64,000 bases of DNA from Planctomycetota bacterium (GTDB lineage Bacteria; Planctomycetota; MHYJ01; JACQXL01): the NCBI GenBank assembly GCA_016235865.1, contig JACRIK010000021.1, forward strand, positions 177,668-241,667, written 5' to 3'. This document shows, piece after piece, positions 7,764 through 16,837 of the stretch; within the stretch, counting starts at the first letter, position 1, and each line of letters opens with the position of its first letter. The position numbers and the translations under genes were made by a program. Under the pieces are notes generated by a model. That model searched no databases and was not told the origin of the DNA. It saw only the letters and a program-made list of their open reading frames with translations.

Positions 7764-9419
7764 ATGACAGAAGAAAATGCTGCTACACCAATGCCAAATC
7801 CGGCTGAACCGGCGGCTGCGCAACCAACGGCTTCAGACAAGATAGGGTGGATTCCTGATATCACCAAGACGGTTATTCTTAGCACCCTGTTGCTGGTGAT
7901 TATATTTGATTATTTTATCTACCAGAGTTGGGGCCGGACGGACGGCCTGGGTTTGGGAGCCCTGATTCTGCTAGTCGCCGGTCTTATCTGGCTGATTGAG
8001 CGGCCGTCTTTTTCCATCGGCGGATTAATTTGCGAAGGTCTGTTGATTCTGCTGGCTGTCAGAAGCATCTGGCAGGCAAGCGCCTGGGGCTGGATAACGG
8101 CTTTTATACTTATCTTTATTTTTACCTCATCGCTGAAGATGTTCTCTTTGCATATCACGGAATTAGTCCATTCATTTTGCTGGACCGGCTTAAAACTGCC
8201 TCTTATATTGACCGGTTATGCCCGGACGATATTGAAGCTGAGTTCGCGATTCCCATTCTGGGGCGCGCGATTATTCCGGCTCGGTCTTATCTGGCTGATT
8301 CCAGCCGTAATCGTGCTGGTCTTTATCATCATCTTTGCCCTGGCTAATAGCGTTGTGGCATCCTGGATGACGAGTATCTGGGATTGGGTCTGGGAGCAAT
8401 TATCCCATATCCTGGATTATTTCCCGTCCATCGGCCATATCTTCTTCTGGATATTCTCATTTATATCAGCCGTGATTTTACTGGCGCCCCAGAAACTCAA
8501 GCTTACCGTGCTGACGCCGATATTGGGCGATGATGAAGAGATGAAGCAGGGCTCGGCACTGCCGTTTACCGACTTATTGGCCGCCATTGCCATTAATACC
8601 CTTGTTGCGGTGAATCTGGTTTTCCTGCTCTATAACATTGTGGATTTTTCCTATCTCTGGATTAAGAAGGCGCTGCCGCAGGGATTAAGCTATTCCGAAT
8701 ATGCCCGGAGCGGAACATTATGGCTGACCCTGGCGCTGGCCTTGACCAGTCTGGTGTTGGGAGTGATTTTCATCAGGGACCTGAATTTCCACCGCCGCAC
8801 CCGGCTGCTGAAGATACTGGCTTGGATTTGGGTGGCTCAGAACCTGATTATTGCGGTTGGGACATTTCATCGGCTGTTGATGTATATAGATTGTAACGGC
8901 CTAACCCGGATGCGCATTGTCGGCGCTTACGGCATCCTGCTGGTGGTCATCGGATTATTAATCGTGGCTTTGAAGATGCATCGGGTGAAGAGTTTTCTCT
9001 GGATGACCCGGCGTCATCTGCTGGCCTTTTCCCTGGGGCTTCTGGCATTGGTCATCACGCCGATGGATGTAGTGGTATTCAAATATAATGTCCATCTTAT
9101 TTTACACGGTAATCCCCGCTCAGCGGTCCAGTTGATTGTCCAGCCCATCACGGCCGAGGGTATTCCGGCCCTGATTCCGCTGCTGGACTGTAAGGATGAA
9201 ACTATCCGTAAGGGGGTGGCTGGTATTCTGCTCCGGGAGCAGGAAAATTTGCGGCAACTGCAGGATAAGGAACAGCGCTGGGTGGAGCGGGAACTGTCGC
9301 GCTTCAACGCCCTGAAGGAAATCAAATCAGTCCGGAGCACATTAGAGAAGATTATACCTGACGGGCAATGGCAAAAGGCGATTAATGATCTTAACGAGCA
9401 TACCAAGAAATGGTATTAA
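7764..9419 (+). CDS. Polytopic membrane protein, DUF4173/DUF4153-like
   Basis: A 551-residue integral membrane protein with about 11-12 hydrophobic segments between residues 35 and 425 and a charged cytoplasmic C-terminal tail of about 110 residues. The stretch YSEYARSGTLWLTLALALT near residue 310 and the preceding NxVxVxxLxYNIVDFSYL region fit the DUF4153/DUF4173 families, which have no settled function. GAGAGGGGGG at 7750-7759 is a strong ribosome-binding site for ATG 7764. The 3' end overlaps the convergent PPIase gene by four bases. Confidence 0.65.
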   Translation: MTEENAATPMPNPAEPAAAQPTASDKIGWIPDITKTVILSTLLLVIIFDYFIYQSWGRTDGLGLGALILLVAGLIWLIERPSFSIGGLICEGLLILLAVRSIWQASAWGWITAFILIFIFTSSLKMFSLHITELVHSFCWTGLKLPLILTGYARTILKLSSRFPFWGARLFRLGLIWLIPAVIVLVFIIIFALANSVVASWMTSIWDWVWEQLSHILDYFPSIGHIFFWIFSFISAVILLAPQKLKLTVLTPILGDDEEMKQGSALPFTDLLAAIAINTLVAVNLVFLLYNIVDFSYLWIKKALPQGLSYSEYARSGTLWLTLALALTSLVLGVIFIRDLNFHRRTRLLKILAWIWVAQNLIIAVGTFHRLLMYIDCNGLTRMRIVGAYGILLVVIGLLIVALKMHRVKSFLWMTRRHLLAFSLGLLALVITPMDVVVFKYNVHLILHGNPRSAVQLIVQPITAEGIPALIPLLDCKDETIRKGVAGILLREQENLRQLQDKEQRWVERELSRFNALKEIKSVRSTLEKIIPDGQWQKAINDLNEHTKKWY

Positions 9420-10468
9420 AATGGTAACTTTTTCGGCGGCTCGGTTCCGGCCGGGGTAATCGGGGTAGAGGATTTTTCTATATTCACTTTGTCTGCCTTG
9501 TATTCGTGCAGGCGCTTGAAGTTAATCACGACAGAGGTTATGGCGTCATCCTTGGTCAGCATCCGGACCACCGGCATGCCTTTTACCACCCGGCCGAAGA
9601 TGGTGTATTTGCCGTCCAGTTCTTCATTTTCTTTGTCACTTGTATAGATATAAAATCTGTAACTGTCTGAAGGCATCGGCTTACCTGAGGAAACGTCTGT
9701 GTCACGAATCATACCAAGCACGCCTTCCTTGTGCTTGATTTGGTTTTCCTCAAATGAGATAGCATAGTCCAGCGGCTCTTTCCGTCCCAGACACACGCCC
9801 AAGTCAGGCCTGATTTCATAGACCGCGGTGGGCGAATAGACGTTGGCTTGGATAATGGATATAAAATTAGCCACGGTATTAGGCGCGTCATCCTCGTAGA
9901 GTTCTATCTCAAGGTCACCCTTGGCGGTCATTATGGTCAGGCGGGGCAGATTCCTCTTCTGGGATATTTCAGCCAGCTGCTTGTTTAATTCGCCCTTGGC
10001 CCATTCTTCGTTGACCTTGAGCTGATTGAGCAGCTGGGTTACCTGCTCGGTGATAGGGTGCTTGGGGAATTTTTCCAGGATATAGTCGTATTCCTTTTTA
10101 GCTTCGTCAAATTTATTCTCGTTCAGGTAAATATTAGCCAATTTATACCTGATGAGCGGGGCGACCGGCGTCATGCCATAATTTTGGAGCATGCCTTTTA
10201 ATTCTTCGGCATTATCAGACTTTTCCAGTTTATATGATGCCTCTTGGGTCATCTTGTCAAGCCGGTAATGGCGCCACCAGAGCAGTCCGGCAACCAGGCA
10301 GACGCTTAACAGGATAAAGAACAGCAGGTTTTGGTGGGTGTTGATAAAGGTGGATATCTTGGCCCAGAACGGAATCTGGATAATATCTTCCTTGCCAGGC
10401 GGCGGTTTATTGGGATATATCCTGGCCTCGCGGTTTGAGGGATTCTGTTTCTCTGTTGTCGGACTCAT
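9416..10468 (-). CDS. Membrane-anchored cyclophilin-type peptidyl-prolyl isomerase with TPR-like region
   Basis: The 350-residue product has a short basic N-terminus, one transmembrane helix (about residues 45-65) and a helical tetratricopeptide-like region (about 75-165). Then comes a cyclophilin domain starting at LTIMTAKGDLEIELYEDDAP and running through EGVLGMIRD and YTIFGRVVKGMPVV. The membrane helix and charge distribution place the isomerase outside the cytoplasm, where it would assist folding of exported proteins. The catalytic region is divergent: the usual FHR motif is replaced by YEI, so activity may be reduced or altered. It shares four bases with the convergent upstream gene. Confidence 0.82.
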   Translation of the reverse strand: MSPTTEKQNPSNREARIYPNKPPPGKEDIIQIPFWAKISTFINTHQNLLFFILLSVCLVAGLLWWRHYRLDKMTQEASYKLEKSDNAEELKGMLQNYGMTPVAPLIRYKLANIYLNENKFDEAKKEYDYILEKFPKHPITEQVTQLLNQLKVNEEWAKGELNKQLAEISQKRNLPRLTIMTAKGDLEIELYEDDAPNTVANFISIIQANVYSPTAVYEIRPDLGVCLGRKEPLDYAISFEENQIKHKEGVLGMIRDTDVSSGKPMPSDSYRFYIYTSDKENEELDGKYTIFGRVVKGMPVVRMLTKDDAITSVVINFKRLHEYKADKVNIEKSSTPITPAGTEPPKKLPF

Positions 10469-10489
10469 TTTCTGTCTTTCCGTGGTGGA

Positions 10490-10936
10490 CTATTTCCCGT
10501 AACCCAGTTCAATGGTCAGGTGGGTCTCAGAGCCCTTCTGGTTAATGTTAATCAAACATTGTTCGTGGTTTTTCAGGAATCCGATAGTCAGAGAGGATTC
10601 TTTTGGATTAGGGTTATATGACCTGTTTTCCATCCAGTTGAATTTAGTCATCTGTTTACTGTAGAATTCCATGAGGTCTTCGGTTCGGGCGCTGCCGATA
10701 TACTTGATTGAAGTGGTCCGGACGCTGCCGGTCACATAGGCCCATGATTTATCAGGGCGGTGCTCAAAGTTAGCCGGTACCGGCACATCCGGCGCCTGGT
10801 AGTTCTTTACCGATGGGGTGGTAACCTTGGTGGTCTTGGACGACTTATTGCCTAAAATACGGCAGGAAGAAATGCCCATTACCAATAGTCCGCTTAGCAA
10901 TATGGTTCCGATAATCAATATTTTAGAGTTTTTCAT
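10490..10936 (-). CDS. Small lipoprotein of unknown function
   Basis: A 148-residue protein with a clear lipoprotein signal: basic N-terminus MKNSK, hydrophobic core and lipobox GISSC at residues 21-25. The mature part contains TGSVRTTSIKYIGSARTEDL and EFYSKQMTKFNWM, a pattern seen in small uncharacterised envelope proteins where a domain compares model states of a short alpha/beta fold. No function can be assigned. It lies 21 bases upstream of the PPIase gene on the same strand and is likely in one operon with it. Confidence 0.75.
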   Translation of the reverse strand: MKNSKILIIGTILLSGLLVMGISSCRILGNKSSKTTKVTTPSVKNYQAPDVPVPANFEHRPDKSWAYVTGSVRTTSIKYIGSARTEDLMEFYSKQMTKFNWMENRSYNPNPKESSLTIGFLKNHEQCLININQKGSETHLTIELGYGK

Positions 10937-10950
10937 ATTTATCTCCTTTT

Positions 10951-11024
10951 ACTCGCTGTTGGACTTTTGTCCTTACAGCGAGTTATCCCGATGTATCCCG
11001 CTTCGGCGGGACGAATGTCGGGAT
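10951..11024 (+). repeat. Compound palindromic element, copy 1 (intergenic)
   Basis: First hairpin: ACTCGCTGT (10951-10959) pairs with ACAGCGAGT (10975-10983). The second hairpin follows directly: TATCCCG...CGGGAT with an inner TCCCGC-TTCG-GCGGGA stem (10984-11024). The same two-hairpin order occurs at 16620-16675 and 20139-20194. It lies upstream of the small lipoprotein gene. Confidence 0.75.
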
Positions 11025-11127
11025 GATGTTATAATATCGGCTCTTTAGATACTATTCTTAAATACTAAATATATGAAGATATATCAAGAAAAATAGCCAC
11101 AGATTTAACAGATTAAATTTTGGACTG

Positions 11128-11757
11128 TTAAAATCCGTCATCCGAGCGGGAACCGGCCGGCGGCTTTTGGGGTAGCAGCTTCTGGATATATTTACCGAGC
11201 ATATCCACCTCGATATTGACCTTATCTCCGATTTTCTTAGCTCCGAGAATGGTAGATTTAAGAGTATGGGGAATCAGGCCGAGCGAAAACCGGTCGGAAC
11301 GGATATCAAATGCGGTTAAACTCACGCCGTCAATGGCAATCGAGCCTTTTTCTATGATGGATTTGGCAGTTTCCGGCGGGCAGGTGATCTGTATCAGGCA
11401 ATTTGAACCTGATTTTGTTATGGATGATACCTTGCCCACGGTATCAATATGCCCCTGGACAAAGTGTCCGCCAAAAGGGTCTCCGGACATTATCGCCAGT
11501 TCCGTATTGACCTTGTCGCCGGCTTTGAATGAACTCAGTGTTGTTCGTTTGACCGTCTCGGACATTACGTCAAAGGTAAAGGTGTTTTTATGGCTGGTCT
11601 TGGTGGTCACGGTCAGGCAGACGCCGTTAATGGCGATGCTGTCTCCGATTTTAACCTGTTTATCCATGGCAGGTATCTTGACGGTCAGTTGCAATAAAGA
11701 GCCTTTTTGGGCGGTCTTTATTATCTGGCCTATTTGCTGGACGATGCCTGTAAACAT
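11128..11757 (-). CDS. ribE: Riboflavin synthase alpha chain
   Basis: A 209-residue protein with two lumazine-binding repeats: the first starts MFTGIVQQIGQI and carries DSIAINGVCLTVT; the second includes FVQGHIDTVGKV and GSIAIDGVSLTAF. It converts two molecules of 6,7-dimethyl-8-ribityllumazine to riboflavin in the cytosol. Length matches the family (about 200-215). Its first 28 bases overlap the end of the upstream dihydropyrimidinase gene, so the two are translationally coupled. No other rib gene is seen in the window. Confidence 0.93.
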   Translation of the reverse strand: MFTGIVQQIGQIIKTAQKGSLLQLTVKIPAMDKQVKIGDSIAINGVCLTVTTKTSHKNTFTFDVMSETVKRTTLSSFKAGDKVNTELAIMSGDPFGGHFVQGHIDTVGKVSSITKSGSNCLIQITCPPETAKSIIEKGSIAIDGVSLTAFDIRSDRFSLGLIPHTLKSTILGAKKIGDKVNIEVDMLGKYIQKLLPQKPPAGSRSDDGF

Positions 11758-13214
11758 AACGGGTTGAATTTATTGCGTTTCAGGAATTTGCCGCTTCCTT
11801 TGGCGCCACAGAAAGCGTGTTTCTGGACAATGACCTGTCCGCTGGCAATGACACAGGAAATAGCGCCCTTGCCTTTGTATCCTTCAAAGGGGCAGTAGTC
11901 GACATCCTGGTGAAGTTTGATTTTCTTGATATGCAGTTTTAGGTTAGGGTTAAACACCACGATATCAGCATCGGCGCCTATGGCTATTTCTCCCTTTTTG
12001 GGATAGAGCCCGAACAGTTTGGCCGGCGCCGTGGCAAAGACGTCCACTAATTTATTGATATTAGTATTTTTGTCCTTTATGATTTCGTTGAATAACAGGT
12101 ATAATCTGGTTTCCACGCCCGGTATGCCGTTGGGTATCTTGGAGAAGTCATTCAATCCCAGCGTCTTCTGCCCGTTAAAGTTGAAGGCGCAGTGGTCCGA
12201 TGCCACCGTGTTAATGGCGCCGGCCTTGATGCCGTCCCAAAGGGCCGTGAGATTATATTTGCCCCGCAAGGGCGGAGACATCACGTATTTGGCGCCCTCA
12301 AATTCAGGCGGCAGGTTAACGCTGCCTTTGTCCCCTTTTATCAAGGGCGCATTCGGCGCTTCAGTATATTTGTCAATGGATAAAGTTAAGTATTGCGGGC
12401 AGGTCTCGGCGAATACCCTTTTATTTCCCAAGAGTGTTTTCTTAACATTCTTCAGTCCGCCTTCAGAACTCAAATGCACGATATAGAGGTTGCCGTTATT
12501 GTCCGATGCCAGTTTTATCGCCTGGGCTACGGCCTGTTCCTCCGAGTCAGCCGGCCGGCTCAAGGCGTGATAAAAGGGCGAGGTCTTGCCGTTGGCCAGG
12601 AGTTCCCTGGTTAATTTATCTATTTCTTCGCCGTTCTCGCAGTGGAGCATGGTCAGGAATCCGAGTTTGCCTGATTCGGCTAATATTCGACCGATGGCTT
12701 CCGGGCTGGACATCAAGCTGCCTTTATAAGCCATGAAGAGTTTAAATGAGGTAACGCCTTGGTTGATGATTTCCGGAATTTCCGAGATGGTATTGTCATT
12801 CACATCGGTCAGGGCGACGTGGAACGAGTAGTCAATCACAGCCTTAGATTCGGCTTTTTTGTGCCAGTTGTCAAGGGTTTGCTTAAGGGTCTCGCCTTTG
12901 TTCTGGATGGCGAAATCAATAAACGTGGTGGTTCCGCCGCAGGCCGCGGCCACCGTGCCGGTGTAGAAATTATCGGCCGTGACCGTGCCGCCGAACGGCA
13001 TATCAAAATGGGTGTGAACGTCGACTCCGCCGGGCAGGATGTATTGGCCCTTGGCGTCAATCACTTTGTCGGCCTCAAATTCGGGCAATAAATCAGCGCT
13101 GGCGGTCTTTGACTTGCGTTCTATCTTGGTGATAACGCCGTTTTCTATGGCGATATCCGCCTTAAATGCCTCGGCTGAGGTTACCACCGTGCCGTTGAGT
13201 ATTTTTATCTTCAT
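11730..13214 (-). CDS. hydA: Dihydropyrimidinase / D-hydantoinase
   Basis: I place the start at ATG 13214 (MKIKILNGTVVTSAEA), since the family begins this way; an upstream TTG would add 13 unlikely residues. The 494-residue amidohydrolase shows the metal-binding HTH in GGVDVHTHFDMPFGG, the lysine that is carboxylated in TSFKLFMAYKG, then LHCENG, YIVHLSSEGG and VASDHCAFN. It hydrolyses dihydropyrimidines or hydantoins to N-carbamoyl amino acids, a reductive pyrimidine degradation step. The gene overlaps ribE by 28 bases; no functional link between the two is obvious. It is divergent from rmlA. Confidence 0.9.
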   Translation of the reverse strand: MKIKILNGTVVTSAEAFKADIAIENGVITKIERKSKTASADLLPEFEADKVIDAKGQYILPGGVDVHTHFDMPFGGTVTADNFYTGTVAAACGGTTTFIDFAIQNKGETLKQTLDNWHKKAESKAVIDYSFHVALTDVNDNTISEIPEIINQGVTSFKLFMAYKGSLMSSPEAIGRILAESGKLGFLTMLHCENGEEIDKLTRELLANGKTSPFYHALSRPADSEEQAVAQAIKLASDNNGNLYIVHLSSEGGLKNVKKTLLGNKRVFAETCPQYLTLSIDKYTEAPNAPLIKGDKGSVNLPPEFEGAKYVMSPPLRGKYNLTALWDGIKAGAINTVASDHCAFNFNGQKTLGLNDFSKIPNGIPGVETRLYLLFNEIIKDKNTNINKLVDVFATAPAKLFGLYPKKGEIAIGADADIVVFNPNLKLHIKKIKLHQDVDYCPFEGYKGKGAISCVIASGQVIVQKHAFCGAKGSGKFLKRNKFNPLCLQASSSK

Positions 13215-13248
13215 AATATAACCATATTTATCATAAAGGAGTTTATTG

Positions 13249-13288
13249 GTCAAGAAAACCTTGACTTAAGGGGTGCTAAAATTATATC
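13249..13288 (+). promoter_or_regulatory. Probable sigma-70 promoter of rmlA with overlapping palindrome
   Basis: TTGACT at 13261-13266 and TATATC at 13283-13288 are 16 bases apart. The palindrome GTCAAG-N5-CTTGAC (13249-13265) overlaps the -35 box and lies between the divergent hydA and rmlA genes, so it could be an operator. This is a sequence-only prediction. Confidence 0.5.
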
Positions 13289-13320
13289 CTGATTAAATAA
13301 ATAAAGGATAGGAGGAATTA

Positions 13321-14196
13321 ATGAAAGGTATCATATTAGCCGGCGGCAGCGGGACACGTCTTTATCCGGTGACACTCGGGGTTTGCAAACAGTTACTGCC
13401 GATTTATGACAAGCCGATGATTTACTACCCGTTATCGATTCTGATGTTTTCCGGCATACGGGAAATCCTGATTATATCAACACCACAGGATCTGCCTAGG
13501 TTTAAGACGGTGTTTAACGACGGCCGGCATCTGGGTCTTAACATCTCTTACCAGGAGCAAGCTCATCCCAATGGCATTGCTGAGTCATTTATATTGGGCC
13601 AGGAATTCATCGGTAAAGACGATGTCTGCCTGTTATTAGGCGATAATATATTTTACGGGCACAACTTCCTGACGCTCCTGAAAAAGACGGTTGAGGACGT
13701 GAAGACCAAACGCGGCGCTACCGTTTTCGGATATAATGTCCGTAATCCGCAGGCCTATGGAGTGGTGGATTTTGATGCCGCCGGTCGGGTGTTGTCGATA
13801 GAAGAGAAACCTAAACAGCCCAAATCCAACTATGCGGTCACCGGCCTCTACTTCTATGACAATGAAGTGGTCCGGATTGCCAAAAGCATAAAACCTTCCT
13901 GGAGAAACGAGCTGGAGATTACCGATGTTAATAAGGAATACCTGAAGAATAACAAACTGCGGGTAGAACTTCTGGGCCGAGGTGTGTCATGGCTTGATAC
14001 CGGCACGCCCGAGGATTTACTGGATGCGGCCGAGTTCATCGCTATTTTAGAAAAACGGCAGGGATTGAAAGTCGCGTGTATAGAAGAAATAGCATATCAA
14101 TTGGGATACATAGACAAGAAACAATTATTGGGATTGATAGAACCGCTCAAGAAAACCAGTTATGGCCAGTATCTTCAGAATATAGCCGATAAGTAG
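13321..14196 (+). CDS. rmlA: Glucose-1-phosphate thymidylyltransferase
   Basis: A 291-residue nucleotidyltransferase beginning [20 protein letters not shown], the RmlA signature, followed by [19 protein letters not shown] and the metal-binding GDNIFYGH. It activates glucose-1-phosphate with dTTP, the first step to dTDP-rhamnose and other deoxysugars for surface polysaccharides. GGAGG at 13311-13315 is an excellent ribosome-binding site for ATG 13321. The other rml genes are not adjacent; a DUF362 protein follows after 30 bases. Length agrees with the family. Confidence 0.95.
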   Translation: MKGIILAGGSGTRLYPVTLGVCKQLLPIYDKPMIYYPLSILMFSGIREILIISTPQDLPRFKTVFNDGRHLGLNISYQEQAHPNGIAESFILGQEFIGKDDVCLLLGDNIFYGHNFLTLLKKTVEDVKTKRGATVFGYNVRNPQAYGVVDFDAAGRVLSIEEKPKQPKSNYAVTGLYFYDNEVVRIAKSIKPSWRNELEITDVNKEYLKNNKLRVELLGRGVSWLDTGTPEDLLDAAEFIAILEKRQGLKVACIEEIAYQLGYIDKKQLLGLIEPLKKTSYGQYLQNIADK

Positions 14197-14226
14197 CGTA
14201 TCTTCAATCAGGTGAGGGAGTTCACA

Positions 14227-15291
14227 GTGAGTAAATCTAATCCGAGCGCCGTTTATTTCACACCTACCGATAATAACGAGCCGACTGCTTCTGTCTCCTC
14301 TAAGCTGAAATCACTGTTCAGGAAGGCCGGATTTAATAAGCTGCTCAAGAAGGATGATTTCGTGGCGCTTAAGATGCACTTGGGCGAAGAGAAAAAGAAG
14401 AGTTTTATATCTCCAGTATTCGTCAAGGTGATTGTTGATATAGTCAAGGAAGCCAATGCCAAGCCGTTTGTTACCGATACCAACACCCTTTATGAAAGCC
14501 CGCGGGTTAATGCGGTGGACCATCTGGGACTGGCCGCCCGGCACGGGTTTTCCTATGAGAATCTGGGCTGTCCGGTCATTATTGCTGACGGGCTCATCGG
14601 CGAGAATCAGGTATCGGTCCCATTCCAGGGCGAGCGGATTCATATTGCCGGCCTGGCCAAGCGGGTTGATGTTATCCTTGCCCTGACCCATTGCACCGGT
14701 CATTTGCTGACCGGTTATGGCGGCGCTATAAAGAATATTGCCATGGGCCTGTCCGGACGGGGCGGCAAGTTGGACCAGCATTCTGGTGTCAAACCGGAGA
14801 TTATCACCGGCGACTGCCAGGCCTGCGAGGTCTGCATCATCCACTGCCCGGCAGAGGCGATTACGCTTGTTAATGGTAAGGCGCATATTGATAAGGATAT
14901 TTGTTATGGATGCGGCGAGTGCTTTGCTGTCTGTCCGCACAAGGCGGTCAAGGTTGACAAGTGGCATGCGACTTCTGACCGTATGCAGGCCAAGATGGCC
15001 CGCTATTGCGCCGGTATCCTCAAAGATAAAAGAGCCGGATTCATCAACTTTGCTACCACCATCACCAAGAATTGTGACTGCATTGATAAACCCGAAAAAC
15101 CACTGTTGCCTGATTTGGGTATTCTGGCTTCCTCAGACCCGGTGGCGATTGACATGGCCAGCATTGATCTGATTAACCAGAAGGCGGAGAGAGATATTTT
15201 CCGGGAGGTCTGGCCTGAGATTGATTATACCATTCAGTTCAGGGAGTCGGAGAAACTAGGAGTCGGCAGCCGGGCTTATAAAATAGAATAA
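14227..15291 (+). CDS. DUF362 protein with two [4Fe-4S] ferredoxin motifs
   Basis: GTG 14227 is preceded by GAGGGAG (14214-14220), so I prefer it to the GTG at 14212; the product is 354 residues. The N-terminal two thirds fit DUF362 (FVALKMHLGEEKKKSF, then GLAKRVDVILALTHCTGH and YGGAIKNIAMGLSGRGGK). Two cluster motifs follow, CQACEVCIIHCP and CYGCGECFAVCPH, each able to bind one [4Fe-4S] cluster. A C-terminal DUF362 part contains GILASSDPVAIDMASIDLI. The protein is presumably a cytoplasmic electron carrier or redox enzyme of unknown substrate, common in anaerobes. It is followed one base later by the NPCBM gene. Confidence 0.88.
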   Translation: MSKSNPSAVYFTPTDNNEPTASVSSKLKSLFRKAGFNKLLKKDDFVALKMHLGEEKKKSFISPVFVKVIVDIVKEANAKPFVTDTNTLYESPRVNAVDHLGLAARHGFSYENLGCPVIIADGLIGENQVSVPFQGERIHIAGLAKRVDVILALTHCTGHLLTGYGGAIKNIAMGLSGRGGKLDQHSGVKPEIITGDCQACEVCIIHCPAEAITLVNGKAHIDKDICYGCGECFAVCPHKAVKVDKWHATSDRMQAKMARYCAGILKDKRAGFINFATTITKNCDCIDKPEKPLLPDLGILASSDPVAIDMASIDLINQKAERDIFREVWPEIDYTIQFRESEKLGVGSRAYKIE

Positions 15292-15292
15292 G

Positions 15293-16534
15293 ATGAAAAC
15301 CATATTAGCCATAATTATTATCCTCTTTAGCGGTTATATCTATGCGACTCCGACTGGAACTCAGGTTACGGACCTTGACGGCCGCGTCTTTGAAGGGGAT
15401 GGAATAAGATTTGAGAATAACAATCAGGTGGTTTTGTTGTCAAAAGGAGTCACTCCAACCTCTTTCGCCTGCAATAATCTGGTCGGGATATCGTTTCATG
15501 GTAATCCGGTCACCCCGTCTATTCAAGCCGGGGCCGGGTTCCGGATAACCCTGGTCAATCAGGATGTTTTATACGGCGTGATTTCAGATACGGCCAAGAA
15601 CGGATTTGCGGTTTATAACAGCATCCTGGGCAAGATAGTTCTTAACTTTGAGCAGATATCAGCCATTGAAAGGATGGAGGACAAGGAGCCGCTGTCATTG
15701 AAGATAATGGATGCGGTTCGGAAGACCGAGCGTGAGGACACGATATTCCTCCTTTCAGGCGATATGGACAGCGGGATTGTCATTTCGCTCACCCCGGAGA
15801 GCGTCAGCATCAGGTCAACGCTCTATAACCAGGACCGGACCTATAAGATGAAAGACGTTTGGGCCATTAACCTGTTCTCATTCCCGGCCGCGCCACAAAA
15901 GACAGCCGGTAATGATTTACCGGCCGTGGTGTATCTGGCGGATAATTCCAGGTTAAATGGCTCCATTAGTCAGTCTCTATCAGAACAAACGCTTGGTCTG
16001 GTTCAGGGAAAAGTTAATTATCAGATTCCGATTCAAGGCGTAAGTTTCATCTGTTTCAGGAACAGCCGCTGTATTTACCTGTCTGATTTAGAGCCGGCAG
16101 ATGCCAAGGAATATATCTCACCTGATGATAAGTCCAGAACTTTCCTCTGGCATTATCAGAGAGACAGAGGGCTGTTCAGCCAGAAACCCATTTATCTGCA
16201 AGGGCGGAAGTATTCCAAGGGGTTGGCCGCGCACGCCAATTGCGAACTTACCTATAAATTAGATGGTTCATACCAGAAGTTCTTTGCCACTATCGGCTTG
16301 TCTAACGAGAGCGTCAAAGGCGAGAATGACGAGTTATCAGGCAGCGTCAGGTTTGTTATCTATACAGACGGCAAAAAGACATACGAGAGCGAGGTCTTCA
16401 GGAAAGACAGCCCGCCTAAAGACATGTCCCTTGATATCAGGAACGCCAAGGAAATCAGGCTGGTGGTGAGTGATGCCGGAGACGGTTATATATTAGACCG
16501 CGCCGCCTGGGCCTTGGCTCGTGTAATTAAATAA
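15293..16534 (+). CDS. Secreted NPCBM-domain protein
   Basis: A 413-residue exported protein with a signal peptide (MKTILAIIIILFSGYIYA). Three short beta-rich repeats of about 80 residues follow (GRVFEGDGIRFENNNQVVLL, then similar segments starting near residues 80 and 205). The C-terminal 130 residues are an NPCBM/NEW2 domain (YSKGLAAHANCELTYKLDG, and LDIRNAKEIRLVVSDAGDGY), a carbohydrate-associated module frequent in planctomycete surface proteins. It probably binds glycans outside the cell. Only one base separates it from the DUF362 gene, suggesting coupled translation. Confidence 0.82.
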   Translation: MKTILAIIIILFSGYIYATPTGTQVTDLDGRVFEGDGIRFENNNQVVLLSKGVTPTSFACNNLVGISFHGNPVTPSIQAGAGFRITLVNQDVLYGVISDTAKNGFAVYNSILGKIVLNFEQISAIERMEDKEPLSLKIMDAVRKTEREDTIFLLSGDMDSGIVISLTPESVSIRSTLYNQDRTYKMKDVWAINLFSFPAAPQKTAGNDLPAVVYLADNSRLNGSISQSLSEQTLGLVQGKVNYQIPIQGVSFICFRNSRCIYLSDLEPADAKEYISPDDKSRTFLWHYQRDRGLFSQKPIYLQGRKYSKGLAAHANCELTYKLDGSYQKFFATIGLSNESVKGENDELSGSVRFVIYTDGKKTYESEVFRKDSPPKDMSLDIRNAKEIRLVVSDAGDGYILDRAAWALARVIK

Positions 16535-16559
16535 GAATCATTTCATAGCAGAATTTATA

Positions 16560-16588
16560 TTGACAATGGATAAACGGCTTGATATTTT
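16560..16588 (+). promoter_or_regulatory. Sigma-70 promoter upstream of tRNA-Val
   Basis: TTGACA (16560-16565) and TATTTT (16583-16588) are separated by 17 bases. Transcription would start near 16595, just before the truncated tRNA copy at 16600-16616 and about 95 bases before the intact tRNA. Confidence 0.65.
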
Positions 16589-16599
16589 ACTTGTATAAA

Positions 16600-16616
16600 T
16601 ACGGGCGGTTAGCTCA
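16600..16616 (+). repeat. Duplicated 5' fragment of tRNA-Val (direct repeat)
   Basis: Seventeen bases (TACGGGCGGTTAGCTCA) are identical to 16690-16706, the start of the tRNA plus two upstream bases. The copies flank the palindromic element at 16620-16675, as expected for insertion with target duplication that restored an intact tRNA. Confidence 0.8.
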
Positions 16617-16619
16617 TTA

Positions 16620-16675
16620 GAAACTGTTAGCGACAAAGGAGCGTTACAGTTTCTTATCCCGGCTTTATGTCGGGA
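16620..16675 (+). mobile_element. Compound palindromic element, copy 2 (inserted at tRNA-Val)
   Basis: Hairpin one: GAAACTGT (16620-16627) with ACAGTTTC (16646-16653). Hairpin two: TATCCCG with CGGGA (about 16656-16675). The core between the first arms matches the copy in the NRAMP gene at all but three positions over 24 bases. Direct repeats of tRNA sequence flank it. Confidence 0.65.
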
Positions 16676-16692
16676 GCGGAGGAATAACTTAC

Positions 16693-16767
16693 GGGCGGTT
16701 AGCTCAGCGGAAGAGCATCTCGTTTACACCGAGGAGGTCAGGGGTTCAAATCCCTTACCGCCCACCA
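16693..16767 (+). tRNA. tRNA-Val (anticodon TAC)
   Basis: The 7-bp acceptor stem is GGGCGGT/ACCGCCC. The D arm is GCTC...GAGC, the anticodon stem TCTCG/CGAGG carries loop TTTACAC with anticodon TAC, and the T arm has GTTCAAATCC. The discriminator base A at 16764 is followed by an encoded CCA (16765-16767). All elements are standard. Confidence 0.95.
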
Positions 16768-16773
16768 TTTTCA

Positions 16774-16837
16774 GTCAGCTGGTCGGCCAGTCAATCGGTT
16801 GACCGGAAGACAGGCAGACCGGAAAACCGGCAGACAT
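16774..16837 (+). repeat. 8-nt array, junction 1 (tRNA-Val / purF 3' end)
   Basis: Eight consecutive 8-base units such as GTCAGCTG, GTCGGCCA, GTCAATCG, GTTGACCG, GAAGACAG, GCAGACCG, GAAAACCG. The unit drifts from GTCNNNCG to ACCG-type, the partial reverse complement. It ends at the purF stop codon. Confidence 0.8.
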
